Of a stretch of DNA of 44,546 bases, positions 31,628-40,119 are shown one piece after another. The stretch lies in the NCBI GenBank assembly GCA_030693575.1, contig JAUYAG010000050.1, forward strand, positions 1 to 44,546, read 5' to 3'. The position numbers and the translations under genes were made by a program. Source of the DNA: Brevundimonas sp. (GTDB lineage Bacteria > Pseudomonadota > Alphaproteobacteria > Caulobacterales > Caulobacteraceae). The notes below the pieces were generated by a model that ran no database searches, was not told the DNA's origin, and saw only the letters and a program-made list of their open reading frames with translations. Position 1 is the first letter of the stretch; each line of letters opens with the position of its first letter.

Positions 31628-33019
31628 ATGACCCAGACCCGCACCGAAACCGACACCTTCGGCCCCATCGAGGTCGCCTCGGACCGCTACTGGGGCGCCC
31701 AGGCGCAGCGGTCGCTCGGCAACTTCAAGATCGGCTGGGAGAAACAGCCCCTGCCGATCGTCCGGGCCCTGGGCATCGTCAAGCGCGCGGCGGCCGAGAC
31801 GAACATGGCGCTGGGCAAGCTGGACCCGAAACTGGGCGAGACCATCGTCGCGGCGGCCAATGAGGTCATCGACGGCAAGCTGGACGAACATTTCCCCCTG
31901 GTGGTCTGGCAGACCGGCTCGGGCACCCAGTCGAACATGAACGCCAATGAGGTGATCTCAAACCGGGCGATCGAGATGCTGGGCGGGGAGATGGGCTCCA
32001 AGAAGCCGGTCCATCCGAACGACCACGTCAATATGAGCCAGTCGTCGAACGACACCTTCCCGACGGCGATGCACGTCGCCTGCGCCGAACAGGTGGTCAA
32101 CGACCTGATCCCCGCGCTGAAACACCTGCACGCGGCGCTGGACGCCAAGGCGAAGGCCTGGGCCCACATCATCAAGATCGGCCGGACGCATACCCAGGAC
32201 GCCACGCCCCTGACGCTCGGCCAGGAGTTCGGCGGCTACGCCCAGCAGGTCGCCAACGGCATCGAGCGGGTCGAACTGACCCTGCCGAAACTGATGGAAC
32301 TGGCCCAGGGCGGCACTGCCGTCGGCACCGGACTGAACGCGCCGATCGGGTTCGCGGAGCAGGTGGCCGAGCGGATCGCCGCCATCACCGGCCTCGCCTT
32401 CACCACGGCGCCGAACAAGTTCGAGGCCCTGGCGGCGCATGACGCCATGGTCTTCAGCCACGGGGCCATCAACACGGTCGCCGCCAGCCTGTTCAAGATC
32501 GCCAACGACATCCGCTTCCTCGGCTCGGGCCCCAGGTCCGGCCTCGGAGAACTGGCCCTGCCGGAGAACGAGCCGGGCTCGTCGATCATGCCGGGCAAGG
32601 TCAATCCGACCCAGTCCGAGGCGCTGACCCAGGTCTGCGTGCAGGTGTTCGGCAACCATGCGGCGGTGACCTTTGCGGGCTCGCAGGGGCATTTCGAGCT
32701 GAACGTCTTCAACCCGGTGATGGCCTATAATTTCCTGCAGTCGGTGCGGCTGATGGCCGATGCGGCGGTGTCCTTCACCGACAACTGCGTGGTCGGGATC
32801 GAGCCGCGCGAGGACAACATCAAGCGTGGCCTCGACAACTCGCTGATGCTGGTGACGGCGCTGAACGGCAAGCTGGGCTATGACGCCTGCGCCAGGATCG
32901 CCAAGACGGCGCACAAGAACGGCACCACCCTGCGCGAGGAAGCCGTCGGCGGCGGCTATCTGACCGACGCGGAGTTCGACGAGGCCGTTCGGCCCGAGAA
33001 GATGATCTCGCCGGGGTGA
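31628..33019 (+). CDS. fumC: Fumarate hydratase class II
   Basis: 463 residues. [21 protein letters not shown] near 98-118, the [21 protein letters not shown] segment near 130-150 and the mobile signature loop [16 protein letters not shown] near 318-333 are the class II fumarase landmarks. It interconverts fumarate and malate in the TCA cycle without an Fe-S cluster. The end ...[11 protein letters not shown] is the expected C-terminus. A strong terminator follows 22 bp past the stop. Confidence 0.96.
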   Translation: MTQTRTETDTFGPIEVASDRYWGAQAQRSLGNFKIGWEKQPLPIVRALGIVKRAAAETNMALGKLDPKLGETIVAAANEVIDGKLDEHFPLVVWQTGSGTQSNMNANEVISNRAIEMLGGEMGSKKPVHPNDHVNMSQSSNDTFPTAMHVACAEQVVNDLIPALKHLHAALDAKAKAWAHIIKIGRTHTQDATPLTLGQEFGGYAQQVANGIERVELTLPKLMELAQGGTAVGTGLNAPIGFAEQVAERIAAITGLAFTTAPNKFEALAAHDAMVFSHGAINTVAASLFKIANDIRFLGSGPRSGLGELALPENEPGSSIMPGKVNPTQSEALTQVCVQVFGNHAAVTFAGSQGHFELNVFNPVMAYNFLQSVRLMADAAVSFTDNCVVGIEPREDNIKRGLDNSLMLVTALNGKLGYDACARIAKTAHKNGTTLREEAVGGGYLTDAEFDEAVRPEKMISPG

Positions 33020-33040
33020 TCGTCCCGACCCCGACAATCA

Positions 33041-33072
33041 ACGCCGGCCTTCCTGCGAAGGCCGGCGTTTTT
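33041..33072 (+). terminator. Rho-independent terminator of fumC
   Basis: ACGCCGGCCTTC (33041-33052) and GAAGGCCGGCGT (33057-33068) form a perfect 12-bp stem with a CTGC loop, then TTTTT. It lies between convergent fumC and yccF and could also stop yccF, with a weaker T-run on that side. Confidence 0.93.
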
Positions 33073-33075
33073 GAT

Positions 33076-33483
33076 TCAGGGCTTGTCCCGGATCGTCCGG
33101 CCGATCGGCGCGAGAGCCAGTTTGGCCAGCTCCAGATCCTTGAGGGCGAAGGGGATGCCGATGATGGAGATGAACTCCGCCACAGCGATGATGAGGTGCG
33201 ACAGGGCGATGTACCAGCCGGCGAAGATGAACCAGATGATGTTCAGGACGAGGCCCAGGGGACCGGTGCCGACGTCGAACTGGCCCATTTCGTCGCGCCA
33301 GACCACTTCGCGGCCGAAGGGCCAGAAGGAATAGCTGGCGATCCGCCAGGCAGCAAAGGTCCAGGGCAGGCCGACGATGGTCAGGGCCAGGATGGCGCCA
33401 CCGAACAGCCATAGCAGGCCGGACAGCCAGCCTCCGAAGATGAACCACAGCAGGTTGAGGATCAGGCGGATCAAGGGCGTCAT
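33076..33483 (-). CDS. YccF-domain inner-membrane protein
   Basis: 135 residues from ATG 33483; the open frame continues eleven codons upstream, but MTPLIRLILNLLWFIFGGWLSGLLW is the typical YccF start. Two repeats of LNxxWFIFxGW (near 9 and 82) and the segment GLPWTFAAWRIASYSFWPFGREV near 37-59 define the family. Four hydrophobic segments are predicted. Function unknown. Confidence 0.87.
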   Translation of the reverse strand: MTPLIRLILNLLWFIFGGWLSGLLWLFGGAILALTIVGLPWTFAAWRIASYSFWPFGREVVWRDEMGQFDVGTGPLGLVLNIIWFIFAGWYIALSHLIIAVAEFISIIGIPFALKDLELAKLALAPIGRTIRDKP

Positions 33484-33522
33484 TCCGGACGCGCCGCACA
33501 TCGGCGCAGGACTCACATAGGT

Positions 33523-33554
33523 CGAAGGCCCCGCCTGCGACAGCGGGGCCTTCG
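33523..33554 (-). terminator. Strong hairpin between DUF2171 and yccF genes
   Basis: CGAAGGCCCCGC (33523-33534) and GCGGGGCCTTCG (33543-33554) form a perfect 12-bp stem around an eight-base loop, 27 bp past the DUF2171 stop on the minus strand and upstream of yccF. It lacks a T-run, so it may be a terminator with Rho help or a palindromic repeat. Confidence 0.6.
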
Positions 33555-33580
33555 TGAATTCGCGGTAAGCCGTCGGAGGC

Positions 33581-33817
33581 CTAGTGCGGCTTTTCGGTCC
33601 AGCGGGCCCTGGCCTCGTCCTTCGTCACACTGAGGTGGACGTGCTCATCGACATGATGGACCCAGCTGACCGGGATCATGTGGTGTTTGAGGCCGCCGGC
33701 GAGGTCGAGCTTGGCCAGTTCGATCTGATCGCCGATGACGTGGTCGACCCGGCCGACGTGCTCGCCGTCGGAGCCGACGACTTCGAGGTGTTCGCGGATT
33801 TGAGACGGGTCTACCAT
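33581..33817 (-). CDS. DUF2171 domain protein
   Basis: 78 residues from ATG 33817, with AGGAG five bases upstream; a longer frame reading has no ribosome site. MVDPSQIREHLEVVGSDGEH, VGRVDHVIGDQIELAKLDL and the HHMIPVSWVHHVDEHVHLSV end match DUF2171, a small beta-rich PRC-barrel-like protein common in alphaproteobacteria. Function unknown; often stress-related by context. It is divergent from the DUF4169 gene. Confidence 0.85.
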   Translation of the reverse strand: MVDPSQIREHLEVVGSDGEHVGRVDHVIGDQIELAKLDLAGGLKHHMIPVSWVHHVDEHVHLSVTKDEARARWTEKPH

Positions 33818-33892
33818 GCGGGCTCCTGCCGGTTGCAACTGGCGGGGAAAACCGCCTGACCGCGGGTCAGGTTGCATACGGCGGAGGTCGGC

Positions 33893-34069
33893 ATGGGCGA
33901 GATCGTCAATCTGAACCGGGTGCGCAAGGAACGGGCGAAGACCGAAGCGAAGGCGACGGCGACCGCCAATCGCGCCGCGCACGGACGGTCGAAGGCGGAG
34001 CGGACCCGGGCCGAAGCGGAACGCGAGCGCGCCGCCCGCCTTCTGGATGGATCGAAGCTGGAGGACTGA
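33893..34069 (+). CDS. DUF4169 family small protein
   Basis: 58 residues from ATG 33893, preceded by GGAGG. MGEIVNLNRVRKERAKTEAK is the DUF4169 opening; the rest is an Ala/Arg/Glu-rich helix (KAERTRAEAERERAARLL) likely to form a coiled coil or bind nucleic acid. In related genomes the gene lies near fumC, sspB and an RHH protein, as in this window. Function unknown. Confidence 0.82.
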   Translation: MGEIVNLNRVRKERAKTEAKATATANRAAHGRSKAERTRAEAERERAARLLDGSKLED

Positions 34070-34071
34070 GC

Positions 34072-34233
34072 ATGGCCGACCCGCGTCAGGACCCGCGCAT
34101 CAAACACGGTCTTATCCCGGTACTCGTCGCCATGCGGGTAACGGCCGAACGCAAGCGTCGGGAGGAGGAAGCGGCGAAAAAGGCGGGTGCCGTGCCGGAG
34201 AAGCCGAAAAAGAAGCGCGGCTGGTTCGGTTAG
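34072..34233 (+). CDS. 53-residue hypothetical basic protein
   Basis: ATG 34072 lies two bases after the DUF4169 TGA, with GGAGGA upstream at the end of that gene. The translation starts MADPRQDPRIKHGLIPVLVA and ends EKPKKKRGWFG, with a central highly charged helix (TAERKRREEEAAKKAG). Tight spacing to DUF4169 suggests a coupled pair. No family recognised. Its stop TAG overlaps the TAA of the convergent transporter gene (34230-34233). Confidence 0.65.
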   Translation: MADPRQDPRIKHGLIPVLVAMRVTAERKRREEEAAKKAGAVPEKPKKKRGWFG

Positions 34234-35177
34234 GTCGGGACCTTCGGGGCGCGGATCATCAGGGCCTGACCCGAGAGCACCAGCAGAAGCCCGGCAAGGG
34301 CTGACCATCCGAAATGCGCGCCCTCGAACAGCACCGAGACCAGCATGGCGACCGGCGGGGTCAGGGCCGAGACATAGCTGGCCATGGCGTAGCCGATCAT
34401 CCGCGCGATCGTGAAATAAAGCCCGAAGGCGATCACCGAGCCGAACACCGACAGATAGAGCAGCGAACCCACATAGGTGAAGGTCGGATCGATGGTGAAA
34501 TCCACCCCGGTGGCCAGGCCGTAGATCGCCAGCAGGCCTGTACCATAGGCCATGGCCCAGGCTGTCGAGGGGATGGCCGTCGAGCCGTGCTTCTGGCCCT
34601 TCCAGGCGAAGAAATTGCCAAAGGCAGAGGCCGTTACGGCGATCAGCGCCAGACCGACGCCCAGCGCCGCCTCGCCATCAAAGCCCGCGCTGAGCACTTC
34701 GCTGCCCGACAGGACCACCACGCCGACGACCCCGAGGATGGCTCCCCCCCATGAGGCGGCCGCTGCCTTCTGGCCCGCGGCCAGCCGGAACAGCACCAGA
34801 TTGATGAAGGTCAGGGAGGCGAAGGTGACGGCGACGATGGCCGAGGCGACGTGCACCTCCGAGGCATAGGTGAAGCTGTAGCTGATCGAGAAGGCGAAGG
34901 CCCCCTGCCCGATGGCCGCCAGATGCTGGGCGCGGGTCAGCCGCAGATTCTGTCGCGCGATCAGGCAGCCGATGAACAGCAGCGCCGAGGCGAGGCCGAA
35001 GCGCCAGACGATGGACGCCAGCGGCGGCACCGTCCCGAGTTGAAGGGTGATTGCGTACCAGGTCGTGCCCCAGATCATGGCGCAGATCAGCACCCCGCCG
35101 ATGCCCAGCAGGGTGGCCCGCGAGAGCGGCGGACGGGCGACGGGGGGAAGGGAATCGGGGGAGGTCACCCACGGCAA
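34230..35177 (-). CDS. DMT-superfamily (EamA) transporter
   Basis: About 315 residues with ten hydrophobic segments in two EamA repeats, near 25-160 and 175-310. GVLICAMIWGTTWYAITLQLG, FAFSISYSFTYASEVHVASAI, VTASAFGNFFAWKGQK and YVSALTPPVAMLVSVLFEG are typical. It probably exports a small metabolite or amino acid at the inner membrane; substrate unknown. The start is uncertain: TTG 35177 or GTG 35168, neither with a good ribosome site. Confidence 0.87.
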   Translation of the reverse strand: MPWVTSPDSLPPVARPPLSRATLLGIGGVLICAMIWGTTWYAITLQLGTVPPLASIVWRFGLASALLFIGCLIARQNLRLTRAQHLAAIGQGAFAFSISYSFTYASEVHVASAIVAVTFASLTFINLVLFRLAAGQKAAAASWGGAILGVVGVVVLSGSEVLSAGFDGEAALGVGLALIAVTASAFGNFFAWKGQKHGSTAIPSTAWAMAYGTGLLAIYGLATGVDFTIDPTFTYVGSLLYLSVFGSVIAFGLYFTIARMIGYAMASYVSALTPPVAMLVSVLFEGAHFGWSALAGLLLVLSGQALMIRAPKVPT

Positions 35178-35258
35178 GTGGAGGATGCCGAAGGGTGGAG
35201 CAAGCAGGGTTTTCAGCCCGGCGACACAAGCCGGGCTTATGCCGTCCGAAAGCCGCCG

Positions 35259-36014
35259 TCAGCCGCGCAGTTTGAGCCCGGCCCGGACCTCGGCCGGCAC
35301 GGCCTGATAGACATCAGCCGGGCGGATGTTGAGGCGCGCGCGGACCTCCTCCAGCGGCTGCCCGAACAGGACTTCATAATCCAGCGCCGGCAGCCACCGG
35401 GCGGCCTTGCCGTTGTGGTACGCCTGCCAGACAGCGCGCCTCGCGGGAACGGAGCGGACCTCGCGCTGGATCTCGCGGGCGGCGCCCCAGCCGATGAAGG
35501 CGAAGCCGAGGTTGCGGGTCTGGGCGTAGGAGAAGGACACGACGCAGGCCTCGCCCAACGCGTCCGTGCCGTAGCCCGTGAGGACATGCCAGATGTCGTG
35601 GATGTCCCGGATGCGCCGGGAATACCAGATCACCGGGTGCTGGGCGTCGACCAGCGGCGCGACCTTGCGGGCCTCATCAGCCAGCCCCTCGGCCGTGAAG
35701 CCGCGGGCTTCGCGAAACGCCCGATAGGCCGCGCCGACCGTGCCGGGGCCGAACTGCAAGAGCCAGGCCGGATCGTCCAGCTTGTGCGCCAGTTCCTCGC
35801 GCAGGAAGGCCTGACGCCCGCCCTCGAAGGTTTTCAGCATGCGATTGTAGCCGCGACCGATCGAGCGCCCGGACAGGGCCCGCATGATTTCGAACACCTG
35901 GCTGGTGTCTTCCTTGTCGCGGACCAGTTTTCGGAAGGCGCGGAACGCCTTGAGTGGCTCGAGACGCTGGGGACGCAGGCGGTCGAACTCGTCAAAATCG
36001 GCGGTGGCGGTCAT
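35259..36014 (-). CDS. COQ4-like ubiquinone biosynthesis protein
   Basis: 251 residues from ATG 36014 (AGGG seven bases upstream; another ATG lies two codons earlier). The COQ4 zinc motif is complete: His139-Asp140-x2-His143-x11-Glu155 in RDIHDIWHVLTGYGTDALGE. Helical throughout, with LEPLKAFRAFRKLVRDKEDTSQ near 18-39. Eukaryotic COQ4 organises the CoQ synthesis complex and acts on the C1 position of the ring; bacterial homologues are presumed related. Apparently monocistronic. Confidence 0.85.
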   Translation of the reverse strand: MTATADFDEFDRLRPQRLEPLKAFRAFRKLVRDKEDTSQVFEIMRALSGRSIGRGYNRMLKTFEGGRQAFLREELAHKLDDPAWLLQFGPGTVGAAYRAFREARGFTAEGLADEARKVAPLVDAQHPVIWYSRRIRDIHDIWHVLTGYGTDALGEACVVSFSYAQTRNLGFAFIGWGAAREIQREVRSVPARRAVWQAYHNGKAARWLPALDYEVLFGQPLEEVRARLNIRPADVYQAVPAEVRAGLKLRG

Positions 36015-36127
36015 GGACATGCCCTGTGAGATCGCACCGGAGACTAGCCTGAAGCGCAACGCAAGTGAACGGTGTTCACGTCGCACCCCATGGCGGCCGG
36101 GCCGGCACCCGCGCTAGGGTTCGGCCG

Positions 36128-36364
36128 ATGTTGAAGAAGCGCTCCGTCTCCCTGTCCGGCCACGCCACCTCGGTGGCGCTGGAGGCCGAGTTCTGGGCCG
36201 TGCTGGACGCGGTCGCCACCGCCGCGGGCCTGTCACAGGCCGGGCTGATGAAGCGGATCGACGAGTGCCGCGGGCGGACGCCGCTGGCCTCGGCCTGCCG
36301 GCTTCTGGCCCTGTCATGGGCGGGCGGCGACCGGTCATTCATCGAACAGGATTCGACCGATTGA
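36128..36364 (+). CDS. Ribbon-helix-helix domain protein
   Basis: 78 residues from ATG 36128. KKRSVSLSGHATSVALEAEFWAV at 3-25 supplies the ribbon and first helix, and SQAGLMKRIDECRG near 38-51 the second; this is the short RHH_4-type protein of alphaproteobacteria. It may be a small DNA-binding regulator. No antitoxin partner is adjacent. In relatives it often accompanies DUF4169 and fumC. Confidence 0.82.
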   Translation: MLKKRSVSLSGHATSVALEAEFWAVLDAVATAAGLSQAGLMKRIDECRGRTPLASACRLLALSWAGGDRSFIEQDSTD

Positions 36365-36412
36365 CAGCCGTCAGGGTTGGCGCATGGTCTGTTTTCCAGA
36401 AGGAAAACCGCC

Positions 36413-37135
36413 GTGCTCGACAAGATCGACAAGACCCTGATCCCGCCCGCCCTGTTCGGAGGCCTGATCGCCATCGGACTGATCGGTGCGGGGGCCTTTA
36501 TCGGCTCGGGCATGGTCAATGCCCAGGTCGGCAACCGGCAGGTGACCGTGCGCGGCGTGGCCGAGCGCGATGTGGTCGCGGACCTCGCGGTCCTGACCCT
36601 CAGCTTCAAGGCGGCCAACGACGACCTGCCGATCGCCCAGGCGCAGATCGACCGTGATCTGGCGTTGGTGCGGGCCTTCCTGGCGCGGCAGGGCTACCCG
36701 ACCGAGCACATCACCATCGGCCGGTTGCAGGTGACCGACACCCGGGCGCGGGAGTACGGCTCGACCGACAATGTGGTGCGCTACATCCTGTCCCAGGGCG
36801 TGACGGTGCGGACGACCGACGTGCAGCGCGTCGCCCAGACCGAACGGGCGCTGAACGATCTGGTGCGCGAGGGCGTGCAGCTGGACTTCGCTGCCCCGAC
36901 CTATGTCTTCACCAGGCTCAACGACGTGCGGCCGTCGATGATCGCCGAGGCGACCGCCTCCGCCCGGTCCGGCGCGGAGCAGTTCGCCAAGGATTCCGGC
37001 GCGCCCCTGGGCCCGATCCGTCAGGCGACCCAGGGCTCGTTCGAAATCCTCGCCCGCGAGGACATCGACAGCGAAACGACCTCGCTGAACAAGCGCGTGC
37101 GCGTCGTCGCGACGGTCAGCTACCAGCTGCGCTGA
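36413..37135 (+). CDS. SIMPL domain (DUF541) periplasmic protein
   Basis: 240 residues from GTG 36413, with AAGGA eight bases upstream. An N-terminal membrane anchor or signal (LIPPALFGGLIAIGLIGAGAF, read as about 9-29) precedes the SIMPL core: QVTVRGVAERDVVADLAVLT near 43-62, QGVTVRTTDVQRVAQTERAL near 134-153, and the closing NKRVRVVATVSYQL. SIMPL proteins form oligomeric channels or rings in the periplasm; specific role unknown. Confidence 0.88.
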   Translation: MLDKIDKTLIPPALFGGLIAIGLIGAGAFIGSGMVNAQVGNRQVTVRGVAERDVVADLAVLTLSFKAANDDLPIAQAQIDRDLALVRAFLARQGYPTEHITIGRLQVTDTRAREYGSTDNVVRYILSQGVTVRTTDVQRVAQTERALNDLVREGVQLDFAAPTYVFTRLNDVRPSMIAEATASARSGAEQFAKDSGAPLGPIRQATQGSFEILAREDIDSETTSLNKRVRVVATVSYQLR

Positions 37136-37138
37136 GGC

Positions 37139-37453
37139 TCAGGTCACGGGCGCTGGCTCGGGCGGCAGGGTCGGCGGATTGACCGGCGGCGCGTCAGGCA
37201 GGTCCGGCATCCTGGGTGCATCCGGCATCTCGGGGCGCGGCAGGTCGATATCGACCGATATATCGGTGCCGTCGGGCGCTTCGATCGCGCCGCGGTTCGA
37301 GAAGACGACGACCGCGATGATGATCACGACCACCACCAGACCGCCGACCAGCAGGCCAAGCCAGCTGGCACCGCCGCTGCGGGGCGGGTTGTTGATCGTG
37401 GTGTGATGGACGACTTCCGGCCGCTCGGGCGGGGGAAGGTTGGGATCGGTCAT
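37139..37453 (-). CDS. Single-pass membrane protein, Pro-rich, copy A
   Basis: 104 residues: Pro-rich cytosolic head (MTDPNLPPPERPEV), one long membrane helix (LGLLVGGLVVVVIIIAVVVF, about 32-51), then a Pro/Asp-rich outer tail with DISVDIDLPRPEMPDAP. The layout and the D-I-x-V-D-hydrophobic-x-L-P motif are shared with the next gene, three bases upstream, so these are a tandem paralogous pair. No named family. Confidence 0.72.
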   Translation of the reverse strand: MTDPNLPPPERPEVVHHTTINNPPRSGGASWLGLLVGGLVVVVIIIAVVVFSNRGAIEAPDGTDISVDIDLPRPEMPDAPRMPDLPDAPPVNPPTLPPEPAPVT

Positions 37454-37456
37454 GGC

Positions 37457-37663
37457 TCAGTTCACCGTCGGTACGGCGGGCGCGGAGACTTCCGGCAGAT
37501 TGACGTCGACGTTGATGTCCTTGCTTTCCGGCGCCATCCCGCCACGGGCGAAGACGAAATACGCGACGATCGCCAGGACAACGACGATGCCGCCGACGAT
37601 GAAGGCCAGCCCCGCATTGCCGCCGCCGCCGTTACCGGTGTTGTTCGTGTTGTTGTCAGTCAT
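37457..37663 (-). CDS. Single-pass membrane protein, Gly/Asn-rich, copy B
   Basis: 68 residues: MTDNNTNNTGNGGGGNAG head, membrane helix LAFIVGGIVVVLAIVAYFVF (about 19-38), and a short tail with DINVDVNLPEVSAPAVP. The tail motif and the RGG/RGA residues after the helix match copy A. First gene of a two-gene leftward operon. Function unknown; both may be assembly or stress-envelope micro-proteins (inference). Confidence 0.72.
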   Translation of the reverse strand: MTDNNTNNTGNGGGGNAGLAFIVGGIVVVLAIVAYFVFARGGMAPESKDINVDVNLPEVSAPAVPTVN

Positions 37664-37782
37664 GGAATGGTCCCTTCCCCAGGCTGTCGATGCTGCCGGA
37701 ACGACGGTGCCGCTTGCCGGTTCCGCGAGGCCGCCGACACGCGGCCGCTGACATCGCGTGCCGTGCCCCTTATGTTCTCCCG

Positions 37783-40119
37783 ATGAGTCTCCCCGACACC
37801 CCTGCCCCGCGCATCTCAGATCTCGCCCGCTCGCGCGGACCCGGCGGCGTCGCCGCGCCCGCCGCCGACTATCTGGCGGGACTGAACCCCGAGCAGCGTG
37901 AGGCCGTCGAGACGGTGGACGGGCCGGTGCTGGTGCTGGCCGGGGCCGGAACGGGCAAGACGCGGGTGCTGACCACGCGGCTGGCGCACATTCTGGCGAC
38001 CGGGCGGGCGCGGCCGTGGGAGTTGCTGGTGGTCACCTTCACCAACAAGGCCGCGCGCGAGATGCGCGAACGGATCACCCATCTGATCGGCCCGTCTTCC
38101 GAGGGGCTGCGCTGGCTGGGGACGTTTCACTCGGTGGCGGCGCAGATCCTGCGGCGGCATGCGGAGCTGGTCGGGCTGAAGTCGACCTTCACCATCCTGG
38201 ACACTGACGATCAGGAGCGGGTCTGCAAACAGGTGCTGGAGGCCGAGGGGCTCGACACCAAGCGGTGGACGCCGAAGTCGCTGAACGGCCTGATCGACCA
38301 CTGGAAGAACCGCGGCTGGACCCCGGAGAAGCTGCCGCCGTCCGAGGATTTCGCCAACGGCAAGGGGCATGCGCTGTACGCCGCCTATCAGGCCCGGCTG
38401 GCCAGCCTGAACGCCTGCGACTTCGGCGACCTGCTGCTCCACAACCTGACGATCCTGTCCAAACATGCCGATATCGCGGAGGAATATCGGCGTCGCTTCC
38501 GCTACATCCTCGTCGACGAATCTCAGGACACCAACGTCGCCCAGTATTTGTGGCTGCGGCTTCTGACGTCCTCGACCGGCAATGTCTGCTGCGTCGGCGA
38601 CGACGATCAGTCGATCTATGGCTGGCGCGGGGCCGAGGTGGACAACATCCTGCGCTTCGAGCGCGATTTCCCCGGAGCCAAGGTCGTAAGACTGGAGCGC
38701 AACTACCGGTCAACGCAGCATATTCTGGGTGCGGCCTCGGGCCTGATCGCGGCCAACCGCGACCGGCTGGGCAAGACGCTGTGGACCGAGGATTCCAGCG
38801 GCGACAAGGTGCGGGTGCGCGGCGTCTGGGACGGCGAGGCCGAGGCCCGGCTGGTGGCCGACGAGATCGAGACGGCGCGGCGGGCGGGCACGCCCTATCA
38901 GGACATGGCGGTGCTGGTGCGGGCCTCCTTCCAGATGCGGGCCTTCGAGGAGCGGTTCGTGCTGCTGGCCGTGCCCTACAAGGTGATCGGCGGACCGCGC
39001 TTCTTCGAACGGGCCGAGATCCGCGACGCCCACGCCTATCTGCGGCTGATCCTGTCGGAAGACGACGACCTGGCCTTCGAGCGGATCGTCAATGTGCCCA
39101 AGCGCGGCCTCGGCGACACGTCGGTGCAGAAGGTGCTGCAGATCGCCCGGCTGTCCGGCGTCTCGGCCATGAGCGCGGTGCGGGACCTGATCGTCTCCGA
39201 TGAGCTGCAGGCGCGGACGCGGACGGCCCTGTCGAATTTCGTGCGCGACATCGATCGCTGGCGCGCCTTCGCCCAGACCACGACCCACTGGGAGCTGACC
39301 GAGACGGTGCTGGAGGAGAGCGGCTACACCGACATGCAGAAGGCCGACCGGGCGACCGGCCAGACACGGCTGGATAACCTCAAGGAGCTGACGCAGTCGA
39401 TGCAGCAGTTCGAGACCCTGCCCGCCTATCTGGAGCACGTCTCGCTGGTCATGGATCTGGACCGCGGCGGTTCGGACGATGCGGTGCAGATCATGACCCT
39501 GCACGGGGCCAAGGGGCTGGAGTTCCCGCTGGTCTTCCTGCCGGGCTGGGAAGAAGGCGTCTTCCCCAGCCAGCGCAGCATCGACGAGAAGGGGGAAAAG
39601 GGCCTCGAGGAGGAACGCCGCCTGGCCTATGTCGGCGTGACCCGGGCCAAGTCGGACGCGCGGATTTCGTTCGCCGCCAACCGGCTGGTCTACGGCCGCT
39701 GGACCTCGCAACTGCCCAGCCGGTTCGTCGATGAACTGCCGATGGCCCACGTCGAGGCCGAGAGCGACACGGGCTACTATGGCGTCACCCCCGGCATGAA
39801 GGACGCCAAGTCCCGCTGGGACGAGATGCCGACCTTCGGTGCGGGCTACGCGTCCCCCGGCTGGAAACGGGCGCAGTCGTTCACAGCTGGTCGCGCGCCG
39901 GCAGCCAAGCCGGCCCGGCACACGCTGATCGAGGGCGACGGTCGGCTGCTGGCCACGGCCGATCCGAAGGCGGGCGGCGACTGGTCGCTGGGCCAACGCG
40001 TGTTCCACCAGAAATTCGGCTACGGCGCGGTGAAGGCGATCGAAGGCAACAAGCTGCTGATCGACTTCGAGAAGGCCGGCGAGAAGAAGGTGATCGATAC
40101 GTTTGTGGAGAAGGCGTGA
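37783..40119 (+). CDS. uvrD: UvrD/PcrA-type DNA helicase
   Basis: 778 residues from ATG 37783. Walker A AGAGTGKT at 53-60, VTFTNKAAREMRER motif Ia, LVDESQDTN motif II, DDDQSIYGWRGA motif III, LERNYRST motif IV, TLHGAKGLEFPLVFLPGWEEG motif V region (near 567) and RRLAYVGVTRA motif VI are all intact. The C-terminal Tudor-like tail GQRVFHQKFGYGAVKAIEGN marks the UvrD/PcrA group. It unwinds DNA 3'-5' in nucleotide-excision and mismatch repair and removes RecA. Its TGA overlaps the ATG of the next gene. Confidence 0.95.
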   Translation: MSLPDTPAPRISDLARSRGPGGVAAPAADYLAGLNPEQREAVETVDGPVLVLAGAGTGKTRVLTTRLAHILATGRARPWELLVVTFTNKAAREMRERITHLIGPSSEGLRWLGTFHSVAAQILRRHAELVGLKSTFTILDTDDQERVCKQVLEAEGLDTKRWTPKSLNGLIDHWKNRGWTPEKLPPSEDFANGKGHALYAAYQARLASLNACDFGDLLLHNLTILSKHADIAEEYRRRFRYILVDESQDTNVAQYLWLRLLTSSTGNVCCVGDDDQSIYGWRGAEVDNILRFERDFPGAKVVRLERNYRSTQHILGAASGLIAANRDRLGKTLWTEDSSGDKVRVRGVWDGEAEARLVADEIETARRAGTPYQDMAVLVRASFQMRAFEERFVLLAVPYKVIGGPRFFERAEIRDAHAYLRLILSEDDDLAFERIVNVPKRGLGDTSVQKVLQIARLSGVSAMSAVRDLIVSDELQARTRTALSNFVRDIDRWRAFAQTTTHWELTETVLEESGYTDMQKADRATGQTRLDNLKELTQSMQQFETLPAYLEHVSLVMDLDRGGSDDAVQIMTLHGAKGLEFPLVFLPGWEEGVFPSQRSIDEKGEKGLEEERRLAYVGVTRAKSDARISFAANRLVYGRWTSQLPSRFVDELPMAHVEAESDTGYYGVTPGMKDAKSRWDEMPTFGAGYASPGWKRAQSFTAGRAPAAKPARHTLIEGDGRLLATADPKAGGDWSLGQRVFHQKFGYGAVKAIEGNKLLIDFEKAGEKKVIDTFVEKA

